Shown: positions 8,366-16,714 of the stretch, piece by piece
How the letters are laid out: each line of letters begins with the position of its first letter
How positions within the stretch are numbered: position 1 is the stretch's first letter
Assembly (NCBI GenBank): GCA_018883725.1
Contig: JAHLFN010000072.1
Location: 1-33,802, forward strand
Origin: Candidatus Fusobacterium pullicola
GTDB taxonomy: Bacteria > Fusobacteriota > Fusobacteriia > Fusobacteriales > Fusobacteriaceae
Reading direction: 5' to 3'
Length of the DNA stretch: 33,802 nt
Translations under genes and position numbers: made by a program
Notes under the pieces: generated by a model
What the model was told of the DNA's origin: nothing
Seen by the model: the letters and a program-made list of their open reading frames with translations, nothing else
Database searches by the model: none

Positions 8366-9223
8366 CTATTTTTTATTTAAAATTTCGCTTAAAAAACTTG
8401 ATCCAAGTATCAAAACTCCACCAATTATTTGCAAAATCCCTAGATGTTCTTTCAATATTATAGCCGATATAATAATAGCAAATACTGGATCTATATAGCT
8501 AAGTACCGCTATTGTTTGTCCTTTTAACTCCTGTAATGATGAAAAATAAAGTAGATAGGCTATTCCAGTATGAACTATACCTAAAATTAATATATATGGA
8601 ATAGAATTTAAAGAGATATTTAAAGATTTTCCGCTATCCATATATAAAACATAAGGTAATAGAGTAATTGTAGCAGAAAGAAGTTGAATTATTGTTATCT
8701 CTAGGCTATCTATTCCCTTCAAAAATTTATTCATTAAAATAACACTTGCATAAAATCCAGCTGCTAATAATCCATAGGCTATTCCTATTAAAGCACTTCC
8801 ACCATTTATTCCATCTACTCCTACTATACAAAACATTCCTACTAAAGCCATTAAAACACATAAAAATTTTGATAGTGTTAATTTTTCCTTTAGTATAAAT
8901 GGAGCTGATATTGTTACAAATATTGGTGCAAAATAATAGCTCAAAGTAGCATTTGAAATAGATGTGTATTTATACCCTTGGAATAAAAATATCCAGTTAA
9001 GTCCAACTGCAAAACCAGAAAAAATTAACAGATATATATTCCTTTTTATTGCTTCAATAGAAACTTTCTTCCTCAATAATGCCATAGCAAATAACAAGGT
9101 AATTCCACCTATAAAACCTCTTGTTAATGCTATTTCACTTGAATTTAAATCTATATTTTTTACGAATAATCCTATTGTTCCAAAGATTAACATAGCTATG
9201 ATATTTCTCAATTTTGCTCCCAT
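8366..9223 (-). CDS. EamA/DMT family permease
   Basis: Inner-membrane drug/metabolite-superfamily exporter of 285 residues with about ten hydrophobic segments arranged as two EamA repeats (about 1-140 and 145-285). The second repeat contains the family block LSYIDPVFAIIISAIILKE. Substrates of this family range from amino acids to nucleobases and cannot be assigned here. I start at ATG 9223, about eight bases after GGGAG. The in-frame ATG at 9238 has no Shine-Dalgarno sequence and would place the real one inside the coding region. It is separated from galU by a terminator, so it probably has its own promoter, which I could not identify. Confidence 0.88.
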   Translation of the reverse strand: MGAKLRNIIAMLIFGTIGLFVKNIDLNSSEIALTRGFIGGITLLFAMALLRKKVSIEAIKRNIYLLIFSGFAVGLNWIFLFQGYKYTSISNATLSYYFAPIFVTISAPFILKEKLTLSKFLCVLMALVGMFCIVGVDGINGGSALIGIAYGLLAAGFYASVILMNKFLKGIDSLEITIIQLLSATITLLPYVLYMDSGKSLNISLNSIPYILILGIVHTGIAYLLYFSSLQELKGQTIAVLSYIDPVFAIIISAIILKEHLGILQIIGGVLILGSSFLSEILNKK

Positions 9224-9261
9224 AAAATCATCTCCCATTCTATCTTATACAAAAAATTTTT

Positions 9262-9309
9262 ATTTAAAGAATAAAGAGTAGCTAAAGTTGTATTCTCCAA
9301 GCTACTCTT
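9262..9309 (-). terminator. Terminator after galU
   Basis: A perfect 10-bp stem (9274-9283 with 9300-9309; arm AAGAGTAGCT) has a 16-base loop. On the minus strand it is followed by TATTCTTTAAAT. A competing 11-bp stem (9270-9280 with 9312-9322) overlaps it. It lies just after the galU stop. Confidence 0.7.
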
Positions 9310-9327
9310 ATTACTCTTTATTTTTAT

Positions 9328-10209
9328 TTAATCTAAGTTTAAGTCATTTTTTAAATAAGCTAATAGCTCATCTCTTGTTTCTTCATTTCTAAGTCCAAAC
9401 TCAATATTAGCTTTTAGAAGTCCAAACTTGTTCCCTATATCGTATCTTTTACCTTCAAACTCATAAGCTATAACTTTTTCGCCATCTTTTAACATATCTA
9501 AAATAGCATCAGTCAGCTGAATTTCTCCACCTTTACCTGGCTTTTCCTTCTCTAAATATTCAAAAATCTTAGGAGTTAATAGATATCTTCCAAGACAAGC
9601 TAGTCTTGATGGTGCTTCCTCTATAGCTGGTTTCTCTATAAAGTCATCCATTTCTACAGTCTTTTCATCTAAATGTTTTGTTGGTTTAACTATACCATAC
9701 TTAGAAACATCTTCTGCTCTTACCTCTTGACACCCTACTATACTATTCCCATATTTTTCATACTTTTCTATAAGTTGTTTAGCCACTGGTGCATCTGGAT
9801 TGTATACTATATCATCTCCCAACGCTATAACAAAAGGTTCATCTCCAACAAATGGTTTAGCCTTTAATATTGCATGTCCTAATCCCTTTGGGTGATTTTG
9901 TCTAACATAGCATATATTTGCCATTGAAGATATTTTTTCTACCTTTTCTAAAAGTTCATCTTTTCCATCTTTTTCTAGTGTATTTTCAAGCTCATAAGAA
10001 AAGTCAAAATGATCCTCTATTGAGTTTTTATTTCTTCCAGTAACAATTATTATATCCTTTATCCCAGATTCCACTAATTCTTCAACTATGTATTGAAGAG
10101 ATGGTTTATCTACGATAACAAGCATCTCTTTTGGTTGTGCCTTAGTCGCTGGTAGTACTCTTGTTCCCAAACCCGCTGCAGGTATTACAGCTTTTGTAAC
10201 CTTCCTCAT
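9328..10209 (-). CDS. galU: UTP--glucose-1-phosphate uridylyltransferase
   Basis: Makes UDP-glucose from UTP and glucose 1-phosphate for envelope polysaccharide and galactose metabolism; cytoplasmic. At 293 residues it has the usual length. The nucleotidyltransferase signature AVIPAAGLGTRVLPATKA is at residues 7-24. Further family blocks are RQNHPKGLGHAI, ALGDDIVY and KRYDIGNKFGLLKA. ATG is preceded by GGGGAGA. It is the last gene of a probable unit with metG (19-base gap) and the DUF374 acyltransferase, and is closed by a terminator. Confidence 0.96.
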   Translation of the reverse strand: MRKVTKAVIPAAGLGTRVLPATKAQPKEMLVIVDKPSLQYIVEELVESGIKDIIIVTGRNKNSIEDHFDFSYELENTLEKDGKDELLEKVEKISSMANICYVRQNHPKGLGHAILKAKPFVGDEPFVIALGDDIVYNPDAPVAKQLIEKYEKYGNSIVGCQEVRAEDVSKYGIVKPTKHLDEKTVEMDDFIEKPAIEEAPSRLACLGRYLLTPKIFEYLEKEKPGKGGEIQLTDAILDMLKDGEKVIAYEFEGKRYDIGNKFGLLKANIEFGLRNEETRDELLAYLKNDLNLD

Positions 10210-10228
10210 ATAATCTCCCCTTCAAAAC

Positions 10229-12154
10229 TTATTTTGCCTTTGATCCATTCTCTACTGCTGTATTTACTTCAATAAGTCTTAATCCACTCTTATCTTCTGT
10301 ACTAAGTAGCATTCCTTGAGAGATCTCTCCTCTCATTTTTCTAGGTTTTAAGTTAGTTATAGCTAAAACTTTCTTACCTACTAATTTTTCTGGCTCTGGA
10401 TAAAACTTTGCTATTCCTGAAAGAATTTGTCTTACATGATCTCCAACACTAACCTTAAATTTTAAAAGCTTGTCCGCTCCCTGAACTTTTCCAGCGTCTA
10501 AAATTTCTACAACTTGAATATTAACCTTATCAAAATCAGTTATATCAATTGGATTTTCTACTTCCATATTTTCATCTACTTGCATAGGATCTTTTTTAGG
10601 AGCCTCTAAAGCTTCTAGATCAAGTCTTGGGAATATTGGCTCTGCATTTCCTAAAACATGTCCCTCTTTTAATAAATTCCATCCCATAATCTCTTCTACT
10701 TTTGCTGTATGTATGTCTCTATTTTCACCTAATTGATTCCATATTTTTTGAGCTGAAGTTGGCATATATGGATAAACCATTACTGCAGCTTTATATAGTC
10801 CATCTATTAGATGATTCATTACAACTGCTAATCTATCCTTATTAGCTTCATCCTTTGCTAGTGTCCAAGGTGCAGTCTCATCTATATATTTATTTAATCT
10901 TGAGATAAATTTCCAGATAGCTTCAAGAGCTTTTGAATATTGAACTATATTCATTTGCTCATCAACTTCTTTTACTACTTCTGTCCAAAGTGCTTCTATC
11001 TCATCATCATATTTATCTCTAGTAACTCCAGTAGTAATTACTCCATTAAAATATTTTTTATACATTCCCAATGTTCTATTTAATAAATTTCCTAAATCGT
11101 TAGCAAGATCTGAATTTATTCTTGTAACTACTGATTTTGTAGAGTAGTCTCCATCATTTCCAAACTGTACCTCTCTCATTAGGCAATATCTAAATGCATC
11201 TACTCCATACTTTTCTATTTCAGATATAGGATCTACTACATTTCCTTTAGATTTTGACATTTTTTCTCCCTCAGAAGTCCACCATCCATGTGCAACTACT
11301 TTATCTGGAAGTTTTATTCCTGCTGATAATAACATACATGGCCAAATTATAGCATGGAATCTCACTATATCCTTTCCTAACAGATGCATTACCTCAGCAT
11401 TATTCCAATATTTATCAAACATCTCTGGATTATTTTCATAACCTACAGCAGTTAAGTAGTTAGTTAAAGCATCAAACCAAACATAAGTTATATGTCCTGG
11501 AGCAAACTCAATTGGTATCCCCCATTCAAAGGTATTTCTTGAAATTGAAAGGTCTTGTAATCCTTGCTTTATAAATGAAACTACTTCATTTCTTCTTGAA
11601 CGTGGAAGAATAAAATCTGGGTGTTTATCAATATGCTCTAATAAAGCATCTTGGTATTTTGACATTTTGAAGAAGTATGACTCCTCCTTTACTATTCTTA
11701 ATTCTTTTCCACAATCAGGACAGTGATTTCCATTTACTATTTGATTTTCAGGTACAAATGTTTCACAAGAAACACAATATTTTCCTGAATACTCTCCCTT
11801 ATAGATATCTCCATTCTCATAAACTTTTTTAAGAATTTTCTTTACTGCTTCCTTATGTCTTGGCTCAGTTGTTCTTATAAAATCAGAATACTCTATTCCT
11901 AACTTAGCCCACATCTCTTTAAATCTCGGAGCCATTATATCTGTCCATTGTTGTGGAGTGTATCCCTTTTGCTTTGCAGTCTCCTCTACCTTTTGTCCAT
12001 GTTCATCTGTTCCTGTTAAGAAGTATGCATCATACCCCATTGTTCTTTTATATCTTGCTATTACATCTGCTGCTATTGTAGTGTAAGCACTTCCTACATG
12101 TGGATCACCATTTACATAGTATATAGGTGTTGTTACATAAAAATTTTTACTCAC
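10229..12154 (-). CDS. metG: Methionyl-tRNA synthetase
   Basis: Charges tRNA-Met with methionine. It has 641 residues, in the normal range for the form carrying a C-terminal tRNA-binding domain. The class I signature is HVGS (19-22, for HIGH) and KMSKS (298-302). A zinc knuckle uses C127, C130, C145 and C148. The anticodon-binding helical domain spans about 360-520. An OB-fold tRNA-binding domain (about 540-635, with KFKVSVGD and ITNLKPRKMRGEISQGMLL) ends the protein. The start is GTG, seven bases after GAGGAG. The gap to the upstream gene is only 37 bases, so there is no room for a T-box or other leader. Confidence 0.97.
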   Translation of the reverse strand: MSKNFYVTTPIYYVNGDPHVGSAYTTIAADVIARYKRTMGYDAYFLTGTDEHGQKVEETAKQKGYTPQQWTDIMAPRFKEMWAKLGIEYSDFIRTTEPRHKEAVKKILKKVYENGDIYKGEYSGKYCVSCETFVPENQIVNGNHCPDCGKELRIVKEESYFFKMSKYQDALLEHIDKHPDFILPRSRRNEVVSFIKQGLQDLSISRNTFEWGIPIEFAPGHITYVWFDALTNYLTAVGYENNPEMFDKYWNNAEVMHLLGKDIVRFHAIIWPCMLLSAGIKLPDKVVAHGWWTSEGEKMSKSKGNVVDPISEIEKYGVDAFRYCLMREVQFGNDGDYSTKSVVTRINSDLANDLGNLLNRTLGMYKKYFNGVITTGVTRDKYDDEIEALWTEVVKEVDEQMNIVQYSKALEAIWKFISRLNKYIDETAPWTLAKDEANKDRLAVVMNHLIDGLYKAAVMVYPYMPTSAQKIWNQLGENRDIHTAKVEEIMGWNLLKEGHVLGNAEPIFPRLDLEALEAPKKDPMQVDENMEVENPIDITDFDKVNIQVVEILDAGKVQGADKLLKFKVSVGDHVRQILSGIAKFYPEPEKLVGKKVLAITNLKPRKMRGEISQGMLLSTEDKSGLRLIEVNTAVENGSKAK

Positions 12155-12191
12155 GATATTTCTCCTCTCTATTTTAAACTACTCTTTATAT

Positions 12192-12833
12192 TTAAATATA
12201 TTTTTCAGCTTCTCTATCTAATCTATTTAATTCATTTTTTATTTTTTCACAGTACTCATCTATATTGGCATCTATAGGAACTTCTATTGGTTCTCCCATT
12301 ATATATACCATCTTCGTAAAAGGTTTTGGAAATTGAAACTTATCCCAAGCCTTTCTAAACTCCCATTTACTTTTATAAGCTGTTCCTGTTGGAATTATAT
12401 ATTTTTTCCCCTTTTGTGCCAGATATATCATCCCTGGTTTAACTTCATATATTGGTCCTTTGGGTCCATCTACAGGTGTTCCTATACTGTAGCCCTTTTT
12501 CATATACTTAATTAATGATATTAAGCTTGAAGTTGAATTTTTATCAGATGATCCTCTTATCATCTCATACCCCAACTTTTCTAAAGGAACAGATATCAAT
12601 TCACCATCTTTAGAGGGACTTGCTAACACAGCTCTTTTTTCTATATAATCTAAACACAGTGTTGAGGCTACTAATTTATTATGCCAAAAAGCAAAAATAT
12701 AGCTCTCTTGATTCTCTTTTATCTTTTCATTTTTTATCACTTTTACTTTCAATGTTTTTCTTATAATTTGAAGAAGATAATAAAGTATTGTACCATATCT
12801 TCTATATTTTTCCGTTTCTTTTTTTTTCTCCAT
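12192..12833 (-). CDS. DUF374-type lysophospholipid acyltransferase family protein
   Basis: Membrane-associated acyltransferase-like protein of the LPLAT/DUF374 group, 213 residues. Visible blocks are FAFWHNKL (H51), SPSKDGELI (D76), RGSS (93-96) and TPVDGPKGP (119-127), the expected order for DUF374. A short hydrophobic segment near residues 14-25 may anchor it. Members are found mainly in bacteria with an outer membrane, next to envelope or lipid A genes, and the acyl acceptor is not firmly known. It leads metG and galU. GGGGGA precedes ATG, and an extended -10 promoter and a palindrome lie just upstream. Confidence 0.85.
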   Translation of the reverse strand: MEKKKETEKYRRYGTILYYLLQIIRKTLKVKVIKNEKIKENQESYIFAFWHNKLVASTLCLDYIEKRAVLASPSKDGELISVPLEKLGYEMIRGSSDKNSTSSLISLIKYMKKGYSIGTPVDGPKGPIYEVKPGMIYLAQKGKKYIIPTGTAYKSKWEFRKAWDKFQFPKPFTKMVYIMGEPIEVPIDANIDEYCEKIKNELNRLDREAEKYI

Positions 12834-12848
12834 TTAGTTCCCCCTATA

Positions 12849-12865
12849 TTTAGAGTATCTCTAAA
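12849..12865. promoter_or_regulatory. Palindrome at the start of the DUF374-metG-galU transcript
   Basis: TTTAGAG-TAT-CTCTAAA is a perfect inverted repeat with 7-base arms. It lies directly downstream of the -10 at 12868-12873 and overlaps the predicted transcript start. It could be an operator or a 5' hairpin. Confidence 0.4.
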
Positions 12866-12867
12866 CA

Positions 12868-12876
12868 ATTATATCA
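12868..12876 (-). promoter_or_regulatory. Extended -10 promoter for the DUF374-metG-galU unit
   Basis: On the minus strand TGA precedes TATAAT (12868-12873), giving TGnTATAAT. The -35 region is only T-rich. Confidence 0.5.
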
Positions 12877-12890
12877 TAAAGATCTACTTT

Positions 12891-12926
12891 TAAAAAGATA
12901 GATTAAAACTTTTTTATTTTTAATCT
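12891..12926 (-). terminator. Terminator of the MarR-type regulator gene
   Basis: A perfect 9-bp stem (12900-12908 with 12918-12926; arm AGATTAAAA) has a 9-base loop. On the minus strand it is followed by ATCTTTTTA. The stem is AT-only, so its strength is uncertain. Confidence 0.6.
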
Positions 12927-12932
12927 CTTTTA

Positions 12933-13484
12933 CTATTTCTTAGCTAATTCTTCATTTTGAAATTTATTTATCTTTATAAAAAAATTATGTAAAAATTTTA
13001 ATTCCGATTCACTATAGTTTTCATATAAAAATTTATAAAAACTACTCTCTATTCCCTCTACTTTCTCACATACATCCTTATATGCTTCCTTCCCACTTTT
13101 AGTTAATTCTATATATATATCCTTTTTATTTCCTTCGTCTTGATATGTCTTTATATAATTTAAGGATATTAATTTTTTTATTACTTTACTTGTATAACCC
13201 TTGCTATTTTTTATTTTTTTGGATAATTGTGTTACATTTATTTTTTCATTTGATCCTATACAATAGAGATAATTATAATCTGTAAAAGTCAAATTTTTAT
13301 CCAATCTATCTTTTAAAACATTATGATATTTCTCATTTGCGTATATAAATTCCTGCATCTCTAAATATATTTCTGGGATATAACTTTCACCTTTATCGCT
13401 TTTTAAAAACTCTTTATAAAATTCTCTACTATCCTCAATTAAATTAAAAAATTTTTTTATTACTTTATTAGAAATTTTTTTCAC
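12933..13484 (-). CDS. MarR-family transcriptional regulator
   Basis: Winged-helix DNA-binding protein of 183 residues, somewhat longer than the usual 140-160. A helical N-terminal part (1-65) is followed by the HTH (about 82-108, KINVTQLSKKI...KGYTSKVIKKLISLNYI) and the wing (about 113-131, DEGNKKDIYIELTKSGKEA). The C-terminal helices probably dimerise. The start is GTG, just after AGGAAGAGG. Its promoter (TTGATA-17-TATAAT) is overlapped by a palindrome that recurs in perfect form farther into the intergenic region, which suggests autoregulation and control of the divergent PTS gene. The ligand is unknown. Confidence 0.85.
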   Translation of the reverse strand: MKKISNKVIKKFFNLIEDSREFYKEFLKSDKGESYIPEIYLEMQEFIYANEKYHNVLKDRLDKNLTFTDYNYLYCIGSNEKINVTQLSKKIKNSKGYTSKVIKKLISLNYIKTYQDEGNKKDIYIELTKSGKEAYKDVCEKVEGIESSFYKFLYENYSESELKFLHNFFIKINKFQNEELAKK

Positions 13485-13502
13485 CCTCTTCCTATTTCTG
13501 AT

Positions 13503-13518
13503 AGTTTCTTAGGAAACA
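13503..13518. promoter_or_regulatory. MarR-type operator 1 (overlaps marR-type gene -10/+1)
   Basis: AGTTTCTTAGGAAACA matches operator 2 at 14 of 16 positions and is itself nearly palindromic. On the minus strand it begins where the TATAAT (13518-13523) ends, so a bound protein would block initiation of its own gene. Confidence 0.7.
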
Positions 13519-13546
13519 TTATATCTCAGATCTCTTTATTTATCAA
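13518..13546 (-). promoter_or_regulatory. Promoter of the MarR-type regulator gene
   Basis: TTGATA (13541-13546), a 17-base spacer and consensus TATAAT (13518-13523) on the minus strand. The transcript start falls inside operator 1. Confidence 0.8.
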
Positions 13547-13586
13547 TATTTTTCTATAAAAAAAAGTAAATGTTTTATTTCTGTAT

Positions 13587-13602
13587 TGTTTCTTAAGAAA
13601 CA
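13587..13602. promoter_or_regulatory. MarR-type operator 2 (perfect 16-bp palindrome)
   Basis: TGTTTCTTAAGAAACA is fully symmetric. Its centre is 84 bp from that of operator 1 and about 57 bp upstream of the PTS -35. A half-site-like TTTCTTAAG follows at 13605-13613. Confidence 0.7.
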
Positions 13603-13658
13603 TTTTTCTTAAGTTCTATTTATGTTAATTCTATTCCTATTCGTCCATTTTTAATATA

Positions 13659-13687
13659 TTGACTTCTAAAATATTGTTCGGTATACT
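13659..13687 (+). promoter_or_regulatory. Promoter of the PTS IICB gene
   Basis: TTGACT (13659-13664), a 17-base spacer and TATACT (13682-13687). The leader is about 30 bases to ATG 13726, with TAGGAGG before it. Confidence 0.8.
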
Positions 13688-13725
13688 TAGAATGTAAAAA
13701 TAAAACAATTTAGGAGGATTTTGTT

Positions 13726-15336
13726 ATGAAAAAAGGGTTTTCTATCTTACAAAGAGTAGGTAGAGCTTTTATGCTTCCTATAGCAGTGTTACCTATGGCG
13801 GGGATACTTTTAGGAGTAGGAGGAGCTTTTACTTCAAAAGCAGTTATTGAAACATATCATCTTACATTTTTAGAGCCAGGAACATTATTAAATAAAATAC
13901 TTGTTCTTTTCTCTAACTCTGGATCTTTTGTTTTTGCTAATCTTTCTGTTATATTTGCAGTTGGGGTAGCTATTGGGCTTGCTAATCAAAATAAAGAAAC
14001 AGCAGCTTTATCTGGATTACTAGGTTTTTTACTTTTCCATACAGTAATTGGAACTGTTTTAGGATTTATGGGATATACTCCTGAAACAACTACTGTTCAA
14101 GCTTTTATGGATAGAGGGTTCACTTATGATGTAGCAGTTGGAAAAGCTGCTCTATATACTAAAGAGCTTGGAATATTTACACTACAAACTGGTGTACTTG
14201 GTGGTATTATCTGTGGATGTGTTTCTGCTATGATAACTAATAAGTTTTCTAATAAAACTTTACCAGATTATCTAGCTTTCTTCAGTGGAAATAGATTAGT
14301 TCCTGTTCTTACAATGGTTTTCTTTATTCCACTAGGAGCAATTGTTCCATTTATTTGGCCTTCAATATTTGCTGGAGTAGTTAAAGCTGGAGCAGCTTTT
14401 ACAGCTATGGGACCTATTGGAACTTTCCTTTATGGATTTACAGCTAGACTTTTAAATGTATTTGGACTTCACCATGCAGTTTATCCACTATTCTGGTATA
14501 CAGAGCTTGGAGGAACTATGGAAGTTGCTGGTCAACTAGTTGCTGGTGGACAAAGAATTTTCTTTGCTCAACTTGCTGATCCTACTGTAGTTCACTATTC
14601 AGCTGATGCTACAAGAACTATGACTGGTGGTTTCTTACCAATGATGTTTGGACTTCCAGCAGCAGCTTTTGCTATGTATAGATGTGCTGATGCTAGCAAT
14701 AAAGCTAAAGTAAAAGGTATCTTAGCTTCTGCAGCTCTTACATCTTTCTTAACTGGAATAACTGAACCTTTAGAATTTACATTCCTATTTGTTGCTCCAC
14801 CTCTTTATGTAATTCATGCTTTCTTAGAAGGTGTTGCTTATGGACTTTTACACTTCTTAAATGTAGCAGTTGGAATTACTTTCTCAAGAGGTATAATAGA
14901 TTTCAGTTTCTTTGGACTTTTACAAGGAATGGCTAAAACTTCATATCAATGGATTTTAATAATAGGACCTTTCTATTCTATCATGTATTACTTTATTTTT
15001 AAATTTATGATAGAAAAATTCAACTATAGCACTCCTGGAAGAAATGAAGCTGAAGCTAAACTTTACACTAGAAAAGATTATCAAGGAAATTCTAACGAAG
15101 ATTTAACTGATGATATCGTTGAAGCTCTTGGAGGAGTAGATAATATTAAAGGAATTGATGCTTGTATAACAAGACTTAGAGTAACTGTTAAAGATAGTTC
15201 TAAGGTTGCTGATGATGCTAGATGGAGAGAATTAAAATCTCAAGGTGTAATCAGAAGTGGAGAGGGTATCCAAATAATATATGGTACACAAGCTGAAATT
15301 TATAAAAATAAAATTATTAAAAAATATGGATTATAA
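13726..15336 (+). CDS. PTS transporter subunit IICB, glucose/maltose (alpha-glucoside) type
   Basis: Membrane permease and phosphotransfer protein that imports and phosphorylates a glucose-family sugar, 536 residues. IIC covers about 1-430, with roughly ten membrane segments, GLHHAVYP (247-254) and the family signature GITEPLEF (343-350). IIB (about 455-536) contains the phosphorylated cysteine C480 in IDACITRLRV. There is no IIA domain, so a separate glucose-type IIA must act in trans. The length and domain order resemble MalX/MalB-type alpha-glucoside and PtsG-type proteins; the sugar is not certain. No glycosidase is adjacent. It is divergent from a MarR-type regulator and sits behind a strong promoter. 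This is not the usual LicT antitermination or GntR control, as no RAT-like leader is seen. Confidence 0.9.
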   Translation: MKKGFSILQRVGRAFMLPIAVLPMAGILLGVGGAFTSKAVIETYHLTFLEPGTLLNKILVLFSNSGSFVFANLSVIFAVGVAIGLANQNKETAALSGLLGFLLFHTVIGTVLGFMGYTPETTTVQAFMDRGFTYDVAVGKAALYTKELGIFTLQTGVLGGIICGCVSAMITNKFSNKTLPDYLAFFSGNRLVPVLTMVFFIPLGAIVPFIWPSIFAGVVKAGAAFTAMGPIGTFLYGFTARLLNVFGLHHAVYPLFWYTELGGTMEVAGQLVAGGQRIFFAQLADPTVVHYSADATRTMTGGFLPMMFGLPAAAFAMYRCADASNKAKVKGILASAALTSFLTGITEPLEFTFLFVAPPLYVIHAFLEGVAYGLLHFLNVAVGITFSRGIIDFSFFGLLQGMAKTSYQWILIIGPFYSIMYYFIFKFMIEKFNYSTPGRNEAEAKLYTRKDYQGNSNEDLTDDIVEALGGVDNIKGIDACITRLRVTVKDSSKVADDARWRELKSQGVIRSGEGIQIIYGTQAEIYKNKIIKKYGL

Positions 15337-15356
15337 GTTATATATCTCATAACAGT

Positions 15357-15389
15357 AAAAGGGCAGTTGAACTTACAACCGCCCTTTTT
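15357..15389. terminator. Bidirectional terminator between the PTS and malic enzyme genes
   Basis: AAAAGGGC (15357-15364) pairs with GCCCTTTT (15381-15388). An inner GTTG/CAAC stem lies beyond one mismatch. T runs follow on both strands. It serves two convergent genes. Confidence 0.92.
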
Positions 15390-15390
15390 A

Positions 15391-16569
15391 TTAATCTCTA
15401 CATATACCTTGTTCTTTAGCTATTTTTTCTACAGCTGTAGCTACTGCTTCAGCTACTCTTTTATCAAATGGATCTGGAATTATATAATCTTTTCTTAATT
15501 CCTCATCTTTGATTAAAGAAGCCAGTCCCTCCGCTGCTGCAATTTTCATCTCTTCTGTTATTTTTTTAGATTTTGCTCTTAAAGCTCCTTTAAATAACCC
15601 TGGAAACACTAAGACATTATTTATTTGATTTGGATAATCTGATCTTCCTGTTCCAACTATTGCTGCTCCAGCCTCTAATGCTTCTTCCGGCATAATTTCA
15701 GGTGTTGGATTTGCCATTGCAAAAACTATAGCATCTTTATTCATTGATCTTACCATATCTTTACTTAATACATTTGGTGCTGATACTCCAATAAATACAT
15801 CTGCTCCAACTATTGCATCTGCTAATCCTCCAGCAATATCTTTAGAGTTTGTAATTTCTGCTAACTCTTTTTTGGAAAAATCATACTTATCTTTATCACT
15901 TCTTCTTAAAATACCAACTCTATCTATAGCTATTATCTCTTTAGCTCCAAGTTTCTTTACTAATTTTATAATAGAACTTCCTGCTGCCCCAGCTCCATTT
16001 ACAACTACTTTTATATCTTCTATTTTTTTATTTACTATTTTTAACGCATTAATTAATCCAGCTGCTACAACTATTGCTGTACCATGTTGGTCATCATGAA
16101 AAACGGGAATATCTAATTCTTGTTTTAATCTTGTTTCTATTTCTATACATCTAGGTGCTGATATATCTTCTAAGTTAATTCCACCAAGCCCTGGTGCTAT
16201 CAATTTAACAGTTCTAATAATTTCCTCTGTATCCTTAGTGTCTAAACAAATAGGAATTGCATCTACATCTCCAAACTCTTTGAATAGCACACATTTTCCT
16301 TCCATTACAGGTAAGGCTGCTTCTGGTCCAATATCTCCCAATCCTAATACTGCTGTTCCATCAGTAACTACTGCTACTAAATTTCCCTTTGCTGTATATT
16401 TATATACATCCTCTTTATTGCTTGCTATCTTTCTACAAGGTTCTGCTACTCCTGGAGAATAAGCCAAGCTTAAATCTTCTCTATTTCCTACTTTTACCTT
16501 AGAAACTACTGATAATTTACCTTTATTTTTCTCATGTAACTCTAGTGATCTTTCATAAACATCTGCCAT
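15391..16569 (-). CDS. Malic enzyme (oxaloacetate-decarboxylating malate dehydrogenase)
   Basis: Converts malate to pyruvate and CO2 with reduction of NAD(P); cytoplasmic. At 392 residues it is the short bacterial form without the phosphotransacetylase-like tail of MaeB. Visible are SPGVAEPC (38-45), TDGTAVLGLGDIGP (69-82), metal ligands in LEDI (E134, D135) and FHDDQHGTA (D160), and the Rossmann loop GAGAAGSS (192-199). The cofactor preference cannot be read reliably. ATG follows GGAGG. It has its own promoter (16608-16636) and shares a bidirectional terminator with the PTS gene. Confidence 0.94.
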   Translation of the reverse strand: MADVYERSLELHEKNKGKLSVVSKVKVGNREDLSLAYSPGVAEPCRKIASNKEDVYKYTAKGNLVAVVTDGTAVLGLGDIGPEAALPVMEGKCVLFKEFGDVDAIPICLDTKDTEEIIRTVKLIAPGLGGINLEDISAPRCIEIETRLKQELDIPVFHDDQHGTAIVVAAGLINALKIVNKKIEDIKVVVNGAGAAGSSIIKLVKKLGAKEIIAIDRVGILRRSDKDKYDFSKKELAEITNSKDIAGGLADAIVGADVFIGVSAPNVLSKDMVRSMNKDAIVFAMANPTPEIMPEEALEAGAAIVGTGRSDYPNQINNVLVFPGLFKGALRAKSKKITEEMKIAAAEGLASLIKDEELRKDYIIPDPFDKRVAEAVATAVEKIAKEQGICRD

Positions 16570-16607
16570 TTTTTATTCCTCCAGTTTTTTTATTTCCTTA
16601 TAGTTTA

Positions 16608-16636
16608 ATTATATTATTTTTCTATAAATAAGTAAA
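16608..16636 (-). promoter_or_regulatory. Promoter of the malic enzyme gene
   Basis: On the minus strand TTTACT (16631-16636), a 17-base spacer and TATAAT (16608-16613), about 40 bases upstream of the start codon. Confidence 0.65.
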
Positions 16637-16714
16637 GATTTTTATGTTTTATTTTAGTAGTAATTAACTATTCTAGTACATATTTTTTTATTTGTAATAT
16701 TTTGAAAAAAAATT

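Noticed and set aside
12102..12191. T-box or SAM-type leader before metG
   Set aside because: Only 37 bases separate metG from the upstream gene and no conserved leader elements are present.
13688..13725. LicT/SacY-type antiterminator leader before the PTS gene
   Set aside because: The leader from the predicted start is about 30 bases and holds no hairpin or terminator.
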